NCBI RefSeq assembly: GCF_030247195.1
Contig: NC_080672.1
Location: 345,896,413-345,960,412 of the forward strand
Source: Topomyia yanbarensis
Lineage: Eukaryota > Arthropoda > Insecta > Diptera > Culicidae
Direction: 5' to 3'
DNA: 64,000 bases
Position 1 is the stretch's first letter, and each line of letters starts with the position of its first letter. Shown here in pieces: positions 1 to 11,552 of this stretch. The notes under the pieces were generated by a model. That model made no database searches, had not been told where the DNA came from, and was given only the letters and a program-made list of their open reading frames with translations. Made by a program: the position numbers and the translations under genes.

Positions 1-706
1 CTGTGTCCGTCATGCCGCGGAAGTAGTTGCTTATGTTTGTTACCATTTTGTTGTAGCAGTCTGCGTCGTCCAGGCTTGGTCGAAGATCGGCAGTTCGAAC
101 AATGCTTTGCAACTCGTCTCCGATAGTGAGGTACAGTAATTGTGCACGTCGTGCAGGCTCAATTATGTTATTTATAGACACGGCTAAATTGAACTTTTCT
201 ATAAACTGGGTGAAGGCTTCCCACATGCCATTGGCAGGCACGTCTTTTGGGAAGGATGGCATATAATCAAGTCGTATATACGACGTGGGGGTTGTTGACT
301 GATTGTTTGGGGCAGACCATGATTTTTCAGCCGATGTGGTCCTTTCCGCGATCTGCTTGTCCAGCATTACCTGGGTTAGCTCTAGAAGTGCCTTTTCCAG
401 TATTGCCAACCGACCAGCTGTATTCGAAGCATCATCTGTTGTTTGCTGTATAGGAGTTACGACTGATGCGTAATACATTTCTGAGTTATTTTGAACATCA
501 TTATCTTCGCTAGTAGTTGGACCGCAAGATTCGTTCTGTCCACCGTCGTCGTTTCTGGGTGTGTTTCCACCCGGTCCCGGTTCTGATTCATGTTCCATTT
601 CAGAAGCACTATCCGATAACCCTAATTCTACGATCTCGTCTACACTCTCTTGTTCCTCGTCACTACTGGTGTGAACAATTCGCACATATTTCCCATCCGA
701 TTCCAT
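1..706 (-). CDS. Gag-like protein of an LTR retrotransposon, 3' end beyond the window
   Basis: An ATG at 706-704 on the minus strand opens a frame of 235 codons that reaches base 2 without a stop, so the protein is cut by the window edge. Residues 1-150 are acidic and rich in Ser, Thr, Gln and Asn, with no predicted fold. From about residue 148 the sequence becomes helical and capsid-like: a W162-x2-F-x2-F-x3-F pattern (WEAFTQFIEKFNLA), then basic residues leading into RRAQLLYLTIGDE at 187-199. This spacing fits the capsid region of Ty3/gypsy-type Gag. Such proteins assemble virus-like particles that package element RNA in the cytoplasm. Zinc knuckle, protease and RT would lie to the left, outside the window. 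The family call is inference; a retroviral-like or BEL-type Gag is the alternative. No frameshift is visible in this part, so the element may be young. Confidence 0.6.
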   Translation of the reverse strand, partial: MESDGKYVRIVHTSSDEEQESVDEIVELGLSDSASEMEHESEPGPGGNTPRNDDGGQNESCGPTTSEDNDVQNNSEMYYASVVTPIQQTTDDASNTAGRLAILEKALLELTQVMLDKQIAERTTSAEKSWSAPNNQSTTPTSYIRLDYMPSFPKDVPANGMWEAFTQFIEKFNLAVSINNIIEPARRAQLLYLTIGDELQSIVRTADLRPSLDDADCYNKMVTNISNYFRGMTDT

Positions 707-1294
707 TCCGCGTTTCTTTCTGTGAGACGGGGAAAGACAGAGAAATGGTGAGAGAATATACGATCTATAACCACAGAGAACAGACATATAAGCTAGAACA
801 AACTTTCCCGAAAAACCTGTGTAAACAATTAAATGAAAATACGTTGAATATCACCATCGCATACAGGTTTGCATGCGTGAGTCACCATTGTATCCAAGTT
901 TGCTTACAAGTCCCGTATAGTGATTGCCGGCCGATCGAAGCGCCGACCAGTGGCAAGTGTCTACTTGCTGTTGTCATTTCAAAGCGACAGTTATTTTTCT
1001 TACACAAGTTGAAAAGTTTACTTGTATGTCAGTTCTCAGTGCTATAACATACAGATGAGGTTTCTATACACTTCCTATGATCGCATATCAGTCCCATAAA
1101 GATAGGAAATCCCATAGAAAACGGGACAACTATGGGATCATGGGTAGTATAGGTATGGCACAAAATTATTTTGCTAAAACGGACAATCACAGCCTTATCC
1201 GAAAACATAATGAAAGAAGATGAACGAACGTTCCGCTCTACAATAAACTCTACGTCAATAACTAATTCTATTCATAAATATTTTTTCACTCAAT
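707..1294 (-). other. Leader between the repeat array and gag
   Basis: This stretch lies directly upstream of the gag ATG on the minus strand and should be 5' untranslated leader and/or LTR. It has no convincing frame of its own; the plus-strand open frame at 517-1047 is a shadow of gag and leader. I could not place a primer-binding site or an LTR end with confidence, because no clear match to a tRNA 3' end was seen. Confidence 0.4.
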
Positions 1295-1959
1295 AGCGGG
1301 TGTCCCACACCGCCACGAATCGACGCTGCCCCGGTATCTTTCACTATGTAAGGTTGCGAACTTGAGATGTCCGAAAATCGAAGACATTGCAAATGTCCAC
1401 AATACCCGTAAGAAAAACCGAGCTCCATAACCTTTTAGCGAGCGTCCCACACCGCTAAGGTTGTTTATTTATGGTCTTAATATCTGCGCGGGTGTCCCAC
1501 ACCGCGGTTTTCTTTTTGCGAAAGTTTCAACTTTTTTCCCAGCGGTCGTCCCGCACCGCTAGACAAAGACTATCTTCTTCATACAACGGGCGTCCCACGC
1601 CGTTTACCAAAATCTTACTAGTCAATTGTCTCGGTCCTTGCGCGGGTGTCCCACACCGCTAAAGCATTTTTTTTACTCTCTTTATTTTCTCTAGCGGGCG
1701 TCTCACACCGCAATAGGAAAACTTCAGTTTCTCTTTTTTTCAGCAGGCGTCCCACACCGCAATGAATTTTAATGTTATTTTCCCTAACGGGCGTCCCACA
1801 CCGCTAAAACATCAAAATTGTTTTCGCCATAGCGGGCGTCCCACACCGCTAGCGAAAAGGCTATTTCGCAAGGAATTTTGGTGTTATTTTTCCTAGCGGG
1901 CGTCCCACACCGCTAAAGCATCGAAATTGTTTTCGTCACAGCGGGCGTCCCACACCGCT
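1295..1959. repeat. Array of 12 near-palindromic 20-mers upstream of gag
   Basis: Twelve copies of AGCGGGCGTCCCACACCGCT (plus strand) start at about 1295, 1437, 1487, 1541, 1585, 1641, 1693, 1742, 1786, 1831, 1895 and 1940. The five end bases AGCGG and CCGCT are inverted repeats around a core GCGTCCCACA. After the first copy (142-bp gap) the start-to-start spacing is 44-64 bp. Copies differ by 0-5 bases, mostly at the ends; the core CGTCCCACACCG is kept best. Spacers are AT-rich. A higher-order duplication is visible: the stretch about 1760-1850 is repeated at about 1868-1959, spacers included. All copies point the same way. The position, upstream of a Gag frame, suggests a protein-binding array in an LTR retrotransposon leader or LTR. 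Confidence 0.85.
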
Positions 1960-2222
1960 CATTCGGTTTAACTTGCATTTTTTTTCTCGCGCGCATCCCA
2001 CCAGGCACCGACGAAAAGCACATCTGCAGTTTACTGATCACCACTACTTCACCATTTCGGGATACGGACACAAAACCACTATCCGGCTATACCAAACTCT
2101 GCAAGCGCGCCCCCCTTACACCACACTCACTTTTCTACTCTCAAACAAAATGGCCGACGCAAAAGCATTTGCCTGCTTTGCGACTGCTCCTCTCGATAAT
2201 CAGACTGACGCCGACTAGTTAA
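1960..2222 (-). other. Probable 5' part of the LTR retrotransposon (LTR or promoter)
   Basis: On the minus strand this lies upstream of the array. It is more GC-rich than the DNA beyond 2223 and contains a weak thirteenth copy of the array motif near 1992. The minus-strand sequence at about 2222 begins TGTTAACTAG, which could be an LTR end of TG type, but without the partner LTR or a target duplication this cannot be settled. The 81-codon plus-strand open frame here is not gene-like. Confidence 0.3.
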
Positions 2223-5200
2223 CACTTGAAACTCCCACTTTGATGAACGTGTTGGGTGATTCTCATTGTTTGTATTAAGCTCTCAAATTGTACAATGAAA
2301 ATTGTACAATACTGGTAGGATCGCCATTGTGGAATCCAGGTTTATGCCTTCTGAGAAACACCCAACACGGAGCCGGGCTGCGTAGAACATACCTCGTTGA
2401 CTGTCTGACGGCGAAAGAGGACTTCTCTTCACTTGATGGTCGCTGCTGTCCGTTCTGGTGTTGCCATCGACTTTGTTGCGTGTTCGTTGCGCACGATGAA
2501 TATATGTGTATACCTTGGGCCTGTGGTGACAGCTAAGCGAGGGGAACAATGTGGGATACAATCTAAAGGTGGTACCCCACAGTTAATACAAAAGATTTGT
2601 TTTTGTTTCTTCGAACTTGTTAGTTCGGTTAAACTTATCATGATTTTGTTGTTTCAGACGATATATTTGTTGAAACTACTGAAAAGCTAACAAATGAATT
2701 TGTTGGTAATTTCAACCAACAGTATTGATTAAATCAAACCTGAATCTTGTTTGTCACTATATTAAGCGGGAAAATTGTTATTTAAAACCAAAATTTGTTT
2801 ATTTTTACTATATTTTTTCTGCGTGTAGTTTTTAGCTTGGCTTAAAACTATGTGTGTGTGTGTGTGTGTAGAATTATTCATGTATTCACAACAGCTCATT
2901 ACCGGCCAAAACACCCCACCCATTGTTGTGGGGCATACTCATCGATTGCTGTGGGGCATACCGTCCTCTTGTTGTGAGGCATATTACACTTTCACCGGAA
3001 GCATTTTTCCCTGGTTGAAAGAAAATACTAGAATTTAGGCATCTTTGAAAAACGTTTAATAGTACTTGTATCAGGATATTTTAATAAAAAATGAAACGGG
3101 CACTAATTTCTAACTAATATAACAATAAATTGGAGTAGTTAGTGAGATGATCATAGTGTCGAATGGTGAAATATACCTATTTTTGCTTAAGGGGGCGTAT
3201 TATACCTGTTTACCCTATGTCGTGTTCACGTGGAATTTGTTTGAATTTAATTTCAAACATCATATGAAATGCTTATTAATGGATTTTCATCTGACCGGGT
3301 ACGTTCTTTTTCTAATCTAATAAAGACGTCGTTTCAACAAACTTCTCGAGTATATATTGAATATGATGATGAGTTATGTTCTATCAACGACCATGCGGTA
3401 GACTTAAGTGAAACACCCAACTCCTACCAGCAGAAGGCAAAAGATTCCTCACATTTCTTTTCGACCATGTTCATATGAGCATGCCTAGTTCTAGTTACCC
3501 GTTCAAAGTTTATGATTGATTCGCTCCAGAATACCTATCCATCTTTCAATTTCATTACATTCGTTTCTCTTTGTGTTAAATTTGCCGAAAATTGCCAACA
3601 AAATCGATACACTAGAACCTTGCGGCTATTAAAATATTGTACCATAACAATAGGGATCTTTAGGGGTGTGCGGGTTAAGGCATATTCTGATGCAGATTAG
3701 TACCGTGAGTTAATATCTCAGTCCTTTTTCAATTTTTTGGCCCGAAACTATTGAAAAAAACATTTTTTAGTTTGTTTCCTTTTAGGACAATAACACATCC
3801 AAACCCATGCGACTTGCACGACCCTATAGGTTGCCTTATCAGATCTACCATAGTTTGCAGATGAAACTTGGGATGGCAGGTTGCTAGCGGATTGACAAAG
3901 TACCAGATCATGCTGTGTGGGGTGCTGTCCCGGTTAACAATGAGGCGAACGAGATATTTGCAGATACGTCATTTAGTAGGACAGCTGTCAGTTTGCTGGT
4001 TGAGTTTAATTTGGTTTTTTTTTTTTAAATTTAAAAATCATAAAAGAATAATAAGGTTTAAGAATGATATGAGTGTACTCGTAAGGACACCCGCTACCAA
4101 TACATATGAAAAACTGGCACAATTTTTCCAAATTAAAGATCCCTATAACATGATGGTGTACGGGAAATTTGTTAGCATTGATTTAGCAGTTTGCACAATT
4201 TTTGTAGAAAATCTTTTTAAATCTGTATGTATGTAGCCCAAAAACTGTTAATTATTGGAGGTAGCAGCATAACCTCTGGATAACTAATTATCATCAATGA
4301 TTTTGTAAGTAAATTGATCGTTTATCGACACATTGTTAAAAATACAGCAGACCTGTATGGACTATTCTTGTGCCTTGTGTATTTAAGTACCTATAACTAG
4401 ATATTTCAATTTTGCCGTGTAAACATAGCGCTGTTTTGAGAGAACTGCTCAAAAGAGAGAAAATATATACAGAGAGCGTGTGTGTGTTGTGTGTATTTAT
4501 ATTTTATGTGCCCAAGGAACTCCTACTAACATAGCTGCACAATCGACTCCACCATCGGAGCTATGCTGCTGCTGCTGGTTTGCCTTTGCATCCATCCATC
4601 AGTTGAGAGAAGAGTGTGCTCCAGTGCAGTGTCGCGATCGGTTGGATGCGTGTTTTAATTCCCTGCGGGTTCTGCTGGGGTTTTGTAGGTGGTGTGAATC
4701 CGGATGTTTTTGTGTGTGAATATTTTCAAGCTGACTGATGGGCCGTTTAACCGAACGATAGATAGTGAATAGAACGGTACGGCATACAGGCTGCGAGGAA
4801 GCACTTTAGTGGGAAACAGGACAGTTGAAATCTCTCTTCTACAATCTCGAGTTTTAACCGCACTGGACCGTCGAAAGCGGAACAAAAAGTACTAGATTGC
4901 AATTTGACGTTTATGCTGTGCTGCTGAAGGTATTCGTTTCGGTTGAAGAGAAGTTTTCCTCACCAAAAAAGGATATCCTTTTTACAGTGCGCGTGGAGTT
5001 TGTGTATGTGTGTGTGTATGCGTGATTGTACATATAGTGCATTATCTTTTGGGGGTGGGTTCGGCGAACACTGTTTCGGGAGGAAGAAAGGAGTTTCGAT
5101 TTTCCTGTCGTCTCCCTATATCAGCAGTGCACGACGGTTGGTGAAAATGATGGCCGAATGCTACTAACGACGAAGGTTGGGGGACGTAAAACTGCGAGTG

Positions 5201-8200
5201 CTGTCGAGGTTCAAACAAAAATAAAGTAAAGAAGGAGGTTAACCGTCATATAAAGGGGGAGCTTTTCTATTTCCCTTTCGCAGTCTTTGTGTCAGATGGA
5301 ATATTGGAAAATTGATTGCAAATTATTGTCGGTGTAGTTCCAATAAATATAAAATAGGAAGAAAAGTGTCTGAGGAAAAATTGGTTTCATTTTGGAGCAA
5401 AGTGTATTAAAATTTTATAACAAACGGTTTGTGCAAGAACCACTGAATAAGCAAAGTGTGTGAAATGTGTTTATTATCGAAAATTTGAAATAAGATAAAT
5501 GTGCTGAGGAAAAATTGTGTAAAAAGATTTATCACAGGAAAGTTCAAAATAAGCAAGAATTTATTATTCACCGACTCTCTACCAGTAGCTGTAGTGGTGG
5601 CTATTCACTGTTTTGACTTGTGAGGACCGGAGAAGGATTTGCGAAAACTCACAAACACAGATACATAACTAGCATAAACGTATATCCGGAAAAAGGAGGC
5701 GACTTGGATTATGTCTACAACACCGCACTAGTCGCGCAATAACATCAGCAGTAGCAAGCAACATTGCAGGATTTAAACTGTTCAAAATAGAAGCTGAATA
5801 ATAAAGGTTTGTTGCACCCTCCTTCGTTTCGTTTGGTTGCGGCGTAGAAATATGAGGAGTCGCCACAGCTAAGGGGTTGATTGATATGTTCTGAGCATGA
5901 CAATTATTTTACTTTATTTTATTAAATAGTGGATATTAAGGAGTAACATGACAACTCAACCCAGTTAATACGAGACTTGGATAAAGGTTCTGGTAGGATG
6001 CAGGAGTTTCATCAGTAAGAGGCGGACTACTACAATTCGTACATTTTGGGATTTGCAAAGATTTCTTAGAAATAACAACCTAGTGAGAATTCCAGTGGTC
6101 AAGGAGTACCAATAGTACGTCTTATTCTGATGCAAACCACCATGAAGCAGAAAGTATCTTGGATCAAGAATTTTCCTGACTCGTGTGGCTTTTGGCACAT
6201 TGACCCTCCTGTAACTAAACAAGATCGATTTTAGCAGAACAAAGGTTATGCAGCCAAGAATAGTAAACACTACCATGATCAACGGTTTTGTAAAGCCATT
6301 GCGCACCATTTGTATGCCTTCAAAATGATTAAACGTGAGCTAATGTAGTAAACTAGCCATGTTCTACCTTGAAAAGTAACATACCTACCTAGAAGGAAGA
6401 CGAACATATGTTTCATCTCTGACGATCCCTTCCAAGCTGATCCCAGCTGCATTATTTCTAGAAATTTGTAGTTTTGTTGCCTCTCGTTCGACCTCCTTCG
6501 AACTGTTCTTTGTCAGACACGGCCGGCTGCTCGTGTGTATATTTAGAGTTTCGTGGTAGCAAATACACTTCCCATTCGAGCGAGAGCACTAGTTTCTGTG
6601 CGTGAGACCTCAGCCGCCTGTGGCTTTGTTGAACTTTGCAATGGAAGGGAACCGGCCAAAGTGAGACATGCGTGCATTTGGTCCCCGTTTCTATGTTTTC
6701 CGTGTGTGTGTGTGTCTGTGTGTGTGCACCTATAGCCTATACACTATGCATACCGCTAGTACCGACAATCATATTGGACCCGACACGTAACCCGCTGTCA
6801 CTTCGTTGTTGTGAAGTTTTCTAGCTCGAATCGAGGTGCCCGCGATTTACAAACATACCGGTTCGGCGCGGTGCATTTCGATTGCCCCGAGGATTGCCCT
6901 TTCCTACTTCTCTGCTCGGTCGTTGTATGGGATGAATGTTTTTTCTTTCTTTCGTCTGCCTTGGTGTGTTCGTGTTCTGTGCCGAAACGAGATATATTTT
7001 GAACCTTTGAACCATTTGCGCTGCTGGATCGGAGTTTTCACCTTGTCCGACTTTACGCTGCAGCAGCTTTCGTTTTGGACTGTCGGTATCTGACAAATTT
7101 AATCGATTCAAGGCGATGTTTTGTAAAATACCTATGATTAAAGGAAAAATAATTGCTAATATGTATTACTATTACACGCTCAAATTCTGTGAGACGGTTG
7201 ACCGACAGCGTCGTAATGCCGGAAGAGATGAGCAGCGGTTTACAAAAGGGAACGAGACATTTCTTACTACCATTGAAAAGTAGCACTAACAAACATCTAA
7301 TTTCAGGAACTGTACGAGATGGCGCTGGGGCTGTGGCCTTCGACTGGCATGGTCCATTTTCATTGGTTCGGAAGTCTTCTTTGCTGGTTGTAGATATGTG
7401 CTCTTACTTACAAGTTGATCAATGCGCTTGCAGTGCGGGACATGTTGACCCTGCTAGTTGTCGACTCTTTTGACCTTGGGTATGAGGCTAGTTCATGAAA
7501 GGAGTGCAAGACTGGTACCTAAGAGATAGTTAATTATTCACGACTTGATTATTTAACTCGATCAAGCACGCCGACTCTCAGAAACGATAAGCAGCCCTTA
7601 CGGGTCGGTGTGGTCTGTTCGAGTCGAACCAGGCGGGCTATCGGTTTGAGCTAACTTTATGGGGAATAGTGGATACATATTTCTTATGTCCTTCACGGGC
7701 AGAGGTTTTTTTGTGAAACTCTAAAATTCCTTCACTCGTCTAGCTACTCAGCATAATGATAACAGAAAAAATTGAGGATTTGCCTGGGCCATAATGTAAT
7801 GAATACGTATATTGACTAGAATTCTGTTATAAGATAGAGATGAAACAGCTCAGTTGTTCTTCCACTATATTAAACAAGCATAGTGGTGTTACACTAGAAT
7901 AGAAAGAATAACTGGTAGAACAGCTGGAGGGAATTTAGTATTCGTGGACGTTACGGTTTACAGCGATCTCTCATTTATTTAGTCGATTGATCCGCTTCAG
8001 TCCTAGGGGACCCAAGAGGAGATCAGGAAGAAGACAGAAGCGGAATCAATGCGAAGTTTAATTGTATCACAGACGACTTAGCACGCGTTGTTAGGAGCAG
8101 GATACCGTGGACCAGACAAAATAGAGGACTTGACGTTAAACACTTCGAGACAAACAGGCGCAAAATTGAGTCGAGCCGAGGACCGGTGTTTACTTGGCAG

Positions 8201-9016
8201 ACAGTTGCTAATTCGTCCGATTTTGCAAATTTTGTCTCACGGGACGGACCGAGATCCCTTACGCTATAAAGCTGCAATCCTATTGGCCCGCTCAAAAAAT
8301 GATCCAACTCTACCATAATTTTTGAAAGCAACGTAACTGCAATTATAAATAAAATTCGATTTTTCCTGTACGATTCTTGACAACTTGGATATTTTCATTA
8401 AAAGAATCGATTGAACTGAATGGATTGTTTTCAATATACCCATCACTATACTATCTTTTTCAACTATTGCCTCTAGCTCGAATAGTATACTTTTTTGCAT
8501 TTTTTCAGTTCCGTTAAAAAGTAACTAGTTAATATTTAATTAATTAATCAGTCTGCCTTCTCATCTCGCGCAAAGCAGAATCTAAACATCGTTCCGATAT
8601 AGCTATCAGCAAAAGTAATTAATTTTATCTACCACTTTGTTGCTTATCCCCTGGACAAGCAGTATAATATCGAGCCTACGGCGGCGCAATGCACTGATTG
8701 AACTGCACGGAAGATAAAAGTGTTACATTCACGGAAAAGCAATTTCGATTGATTTTGACCATTATGTATCAATCCAGGTACCCAGTTATAGTGATGTATT
8801 TTTACTTGAATAATCCCCAAAATAATCGAAAAATCAAACGATTGTAACCTTTGGAGAGAATCGAATAAATCGATTAAATGATGCAAAATTCGGACATCCT
8901 ACCCGGGTACCTTTTCAGGTTTCAATCCATGAAATTCCAAAGTTCTCTTCCAAGATAAAAATTGATACTTGATGGCATCTTAGAACATAGATCACTTTTG
9001 AGGAAATACTTGATAC
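2223..9016. other. Long interval without a recognisable gene
   Basis: AT-rich DNA with only short, unconvincing frames on both strands. Visible items are an inverted repeat pairing GTGTTGGGTG near 2248 with CACCCAACAC near 2360, a (TG)n tract at 2851-2868, and smaller GT-rich runs near 4480, 5000 and 6700. The part 4460-5870 is GT-rich with A-rich blocks and resembles insect untranslated or promoter DNA, but no start site can be shown. A minus-strand 114-codon frame at 5965-6309 matches no family I know. Confidence 0.5.
2851..2868. repeat. (TG)9 microsatellite
   Basis: An uninterrupted run of nine TG dinucleotides in noncoding DNA. Confidence 0.9.
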
Positions 9017-9721
9017 TTGATGAGCTACAGCTGCTCCTCGATGCGACTACGCCGAATGGCGTATCCTCCTCCACAGGACTCGATCCTGGTCCATCGCCTT
9101 GACGTTGAGCGTCATCAAGTCCTCCTCAACCGCACAAACCCATCGTGTACACGGCCTGTCACCAAGCCGATGGCCTCTTCAGGGTTCCCTGTTGAATATT
9201 GTCTTCGCTTGATGCTCATCCGGCATTCGGACCACATGTCCAGCCCACCGCAGTCTGCCGTGTTGTATCAGCTTCACATTATCCGACCCTTTATATACTT
9301 GATATAACTCATGGTTCATGCAATGCCGTCAGATACCATTCGCTCGCTTAATGCCGAGTATTGTTCGCACCTGTCGAAATTTCATCCGCAACCCTTAACT
9401 TGATTTCGATCCATCCAGCGTTACACGAACCAGCCGTACTAGTTTCGTCGGAATACTATGTTCTAGCATAATTTGCCATAATTCATCTCGTTTCACTAAA
9501 TCGCACGTCGCCTTAAAATCTATGAACAGAGGATGTGTCAGCAAATTGTACTCACGAAATTTATCGAAGATTTGTCTCAGTGTAAACATTTGATCCGTCG
9601 TTGATCGACCCTCACGAAAACCGGCTTGGTATTCACCGACTCCTCAAGCGTTCTCAATCTGTTGAACAGAATACGGGCATGATTTTGTACACCAAATTAA
9701 GAAGAGTTATCCTCGGTAATG
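9017..9721 (-). pseudogene. RTE-clade non-LTR retrotransposon relic (reverse transcriptase)
   Basis: Translation of the minus strand gives broken but recognisable RTE-type RT. Near 9721-9600 it reads YRGIT-LLNLVYKI and an R-STTDQM-like stretch with frameshifts. Near 9590-9395 an open frame carries FTLRQIFDKFREYN, LFIDFKATCD (the first catalytic-Asp motif of RT) and LWQIMLEH...TKLVRL. Lower down, at about 9270-9130, comes the RTE C-terminal block RWAGHVVRMPDEH. Most of the palm with the second catalytic motif is missing between these, so the copy is internally deleted as well as 5' truncated. RTE elements copy themselves by target-primed reverse transcription; this one cannot. The clade is assigned from recalled consensus blocks. 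Confidence 0.75.
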
Positions 9722-10159
9722 ACCGCACTTCAGTCTATGCCCTTTACAATGATCCGAAGTACAATGGTTGGTGCCTGGAAAGGGCTGTCCCACATTTTTA
9801 ATTTATTATGGGAAACGGAAAAACTTTTCAAATTAACAAACTTTTGATTGTAAAACTAGAACAATTTATTAATAGTTCATTGATTCAATTTTTTCAGAAA
9901 AATTTAAAACAGTACTTGTACGAATTTTCATTAAACAAGCAATTTTTGTTATTTCAGAGTTATAACCGCATACCTATCGTCAAAAAAGGGGTAACCAACA
10001 ATTCGTGCGTCCTTTCTCTATCTAACGAATCAAATTCGCTATGGCGGTGCTGTTATTAATTTTTAAACGAAACGAAAACAAAAAAGCATACGTTCATCGA
10101 GAAATATATAGTTTGAGCTCCGCTGAATTGACAGTATCAAAGACGCTTAACCTTTGAGT
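9722..10159. other. Noncoding interval
   Basis: AT-rich sequence. The 83-codon plus-strand frame at 9808-10059 is low-complexity (Phe, Leu, Asn, Lys) and shows no domain. Nothing else supported. Confidence 0.5.
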
Positions 10160-10470
10160 ACCGAGTAGCTTGGTTATCGGAGGGGTTCCCCATCCGAATC
10201 ACTCACTACAATTGCAGACGAGACGGGAAATGTCACCCACTAAAACACTGCTTCACCTTCCGGAATTCGCGCGAATGGCTCACTGAACGATTTCGCTAAG
10301 GCCAATTGCAGCGGATCGTATTCTGGCCAATTGCAGCGGACCGTATTCTGATTGTGATATTGAGTGTACGATTAAGATGTGGGGACGAGAAATTTTCATG
10401 ATCGCGTGGGAACAAGCGTTTGTATGTTCGTGTTTAAAACCGCGTTTCTAAGTTCATAAGTGATAAAATA
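10160..10470 (+). repeat. Fragment of the large foldback repeat family
   Basis: The block from about 10165 (GGTTCCCC..CCGAATCACTCACTACAATTGCAGACGAGACGGG.. in two parts) through CCCACTAAAACACTGCTT and GCCAATTGCAGCGG..CGTATTCTGATTGTGATATTGAGTGTAC is clearly homologous to 23195-23335 (direct) and to 22720-22860 and 43495-43600 (inverted). The GCCAATTGCAGCGG unit is duplicated locally at about 10301 and 10326. This is a single arm, so it is either a solo arm or a rearranged copy. Confidence 0.7.
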
Positions 10471-10864
10471 TTCGCTTAATCGCCCTGGGCTTTGGTGATG
10501 ATCCCTGGCATTGAGACTCTTTCGGGTTCGATTGGGCTCGAGTTTCGCGACGCGTCTCAGGGTGCTCCAGCTTTTGCGTTGAATCCGTTTTGAAAGGACA
10601 TGATTACCAGTTTATTGGTGCCCTACTATACGTTCCGCGAACTCGCCAAAATAAAAACACTTCAAAGATTAAATCAACCTGTCAGAATCTCCATGCCTTC
10701 ATCGAGACTACATCTACAAACTCACGGACGCCCGTTATACAGTGCTACGGAAGTCGCCGAGCGTCCGACGTTGTCGCGCTACCAGCTCACAACCCCCGAT
10801 CCTGGCCCTACAATCGGGGTTATGAGGGGGTCTTCCAAACTGTCTGCCGCCGCGTACAACACAT

Positions 10865-11118
10865 GATTTCCTGTCCGTCTACTACCAGAATGTTCAAGGA
10901 ATGAGAACAACAATGCAGGCCTTTTTGCTTGCCATCACTTCCAGGGACTACGACATTATTCTCCTTGTCGAAACCTGGTTACGTGATGATATAGTAAACG
11001 ACGAACTACACAATCTACCGATGCAATCGCAACTCTTCTACCAGCCATCTACGTGTCGGAGGTGGTGTTCTTATTGCGATAAAGAAACATCTAACTGGGA
11101 CCGTAGTAAAGATGCCTC
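10865..11118 (+). pseudogene. Jockey-like element, endonuclease part 1
   Basis: From GAT at 10865 the plus strand reads DFLSVYYQNVQGMRTT and continues DIILLVETWL. These are the N-terminal N-V-x-G and catalytic E-T-W blocks of the APE-type endonuclease of Jockey-clade retrotransposons. A frameshift near 11050 moves the frame: the following VGGGVLIAIKKHL block sits in another frame. The ORF is broken at 11118/11119 by the 6.4-kb I-clade element and resumes at 17506. The DNA from 10471 to 10864 may be its 5' leader or the end of ORF1; its two overlapping open frames (10590-10904, 10600-10866) show no known motif. Confidence 0.7.
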
Positions 11119-11131
11119 TAGGTGAACTTTT
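11119..11131. repeat. Target-site duplication of the I-clade element, left copy
   Basis: TAGGTGAACTTTT here matches 17506-17518 exactly. The last T residues merge with the poly(T) that represents the element's poly(A) tail on this strand, so the true length is 9-13 bp. Confidence 0.85.
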
Positions 11132-11148
11132 TTTTTTTTTTCAATTTG

Positions 11149-11154
11149 TTTATT
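11149..11154 (-). other. Polyadenylation signal AATAAA of the I-clade element
   Basis: TTTATT on the plus strand is AATAAA on the minus strand, 7-8 nt before the A-run that ends the element. Very short spacing is usual when the genomic tail directly records the transcript end. Confidence 0.5.
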
Positions 11155-11552
11155 TGATAAGGCACGTATGCGTTAGCTTAAAGGTGCCATTTTTTCATTG
11201 TTTTACATTTTGAATTTCTTAAAACTAGGGGGATACACATTTCAATATTATTTTGTTTTATATAATAAAACTAAAAAAAACTACAGCTAACTTATACATA
11301 TAAAAGAGGGTATAATATAATATTCGTAAGATTTGGGGGACGGGTCATTTGTGTGTTCTTTGTATAGTAATTCACTTTATGATTTTTAGAAGGGAGATTG
11401 TAGAAAAAATAATTATTAACTAAGCGGAACATTTTACAAGCTTATTAACTAGAGATAACTAGAAAGAGTGGTTCAAGATTAAGGGGAATTAATTAGGGCT
11501 ATTTTAAAGTAGTGGTACTGTTGCGCATTTCTTAACGAGATTAAATATTGTT

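Noticed and set aside
517..1047. 176-codon plus-strand frame
   Set aside because: Starts at an alternative codon, shows no domain and lies antisense to the gag start and leader.
1295..1959. CRISPR-like array of short repeats and spacers
   Set aside because: The window is eukaryotic, spacings vary from 44 to 142 bp, spacers are partly duplicated copies of each other, and no cas gene is present.
4460..5870. Host gene promoter or 5' exon
   Set aside because: GT-rich and A-rich composition is suggestive, but no initiator, splice donor or coding exon can be shown.
7570..7640. tRNA-like stretch with GTTCGAGTCGAACC
   Set aside because: The T-arm-like word is a plain palindrome; no acceptor stem or anticodon arm can be folded around it.
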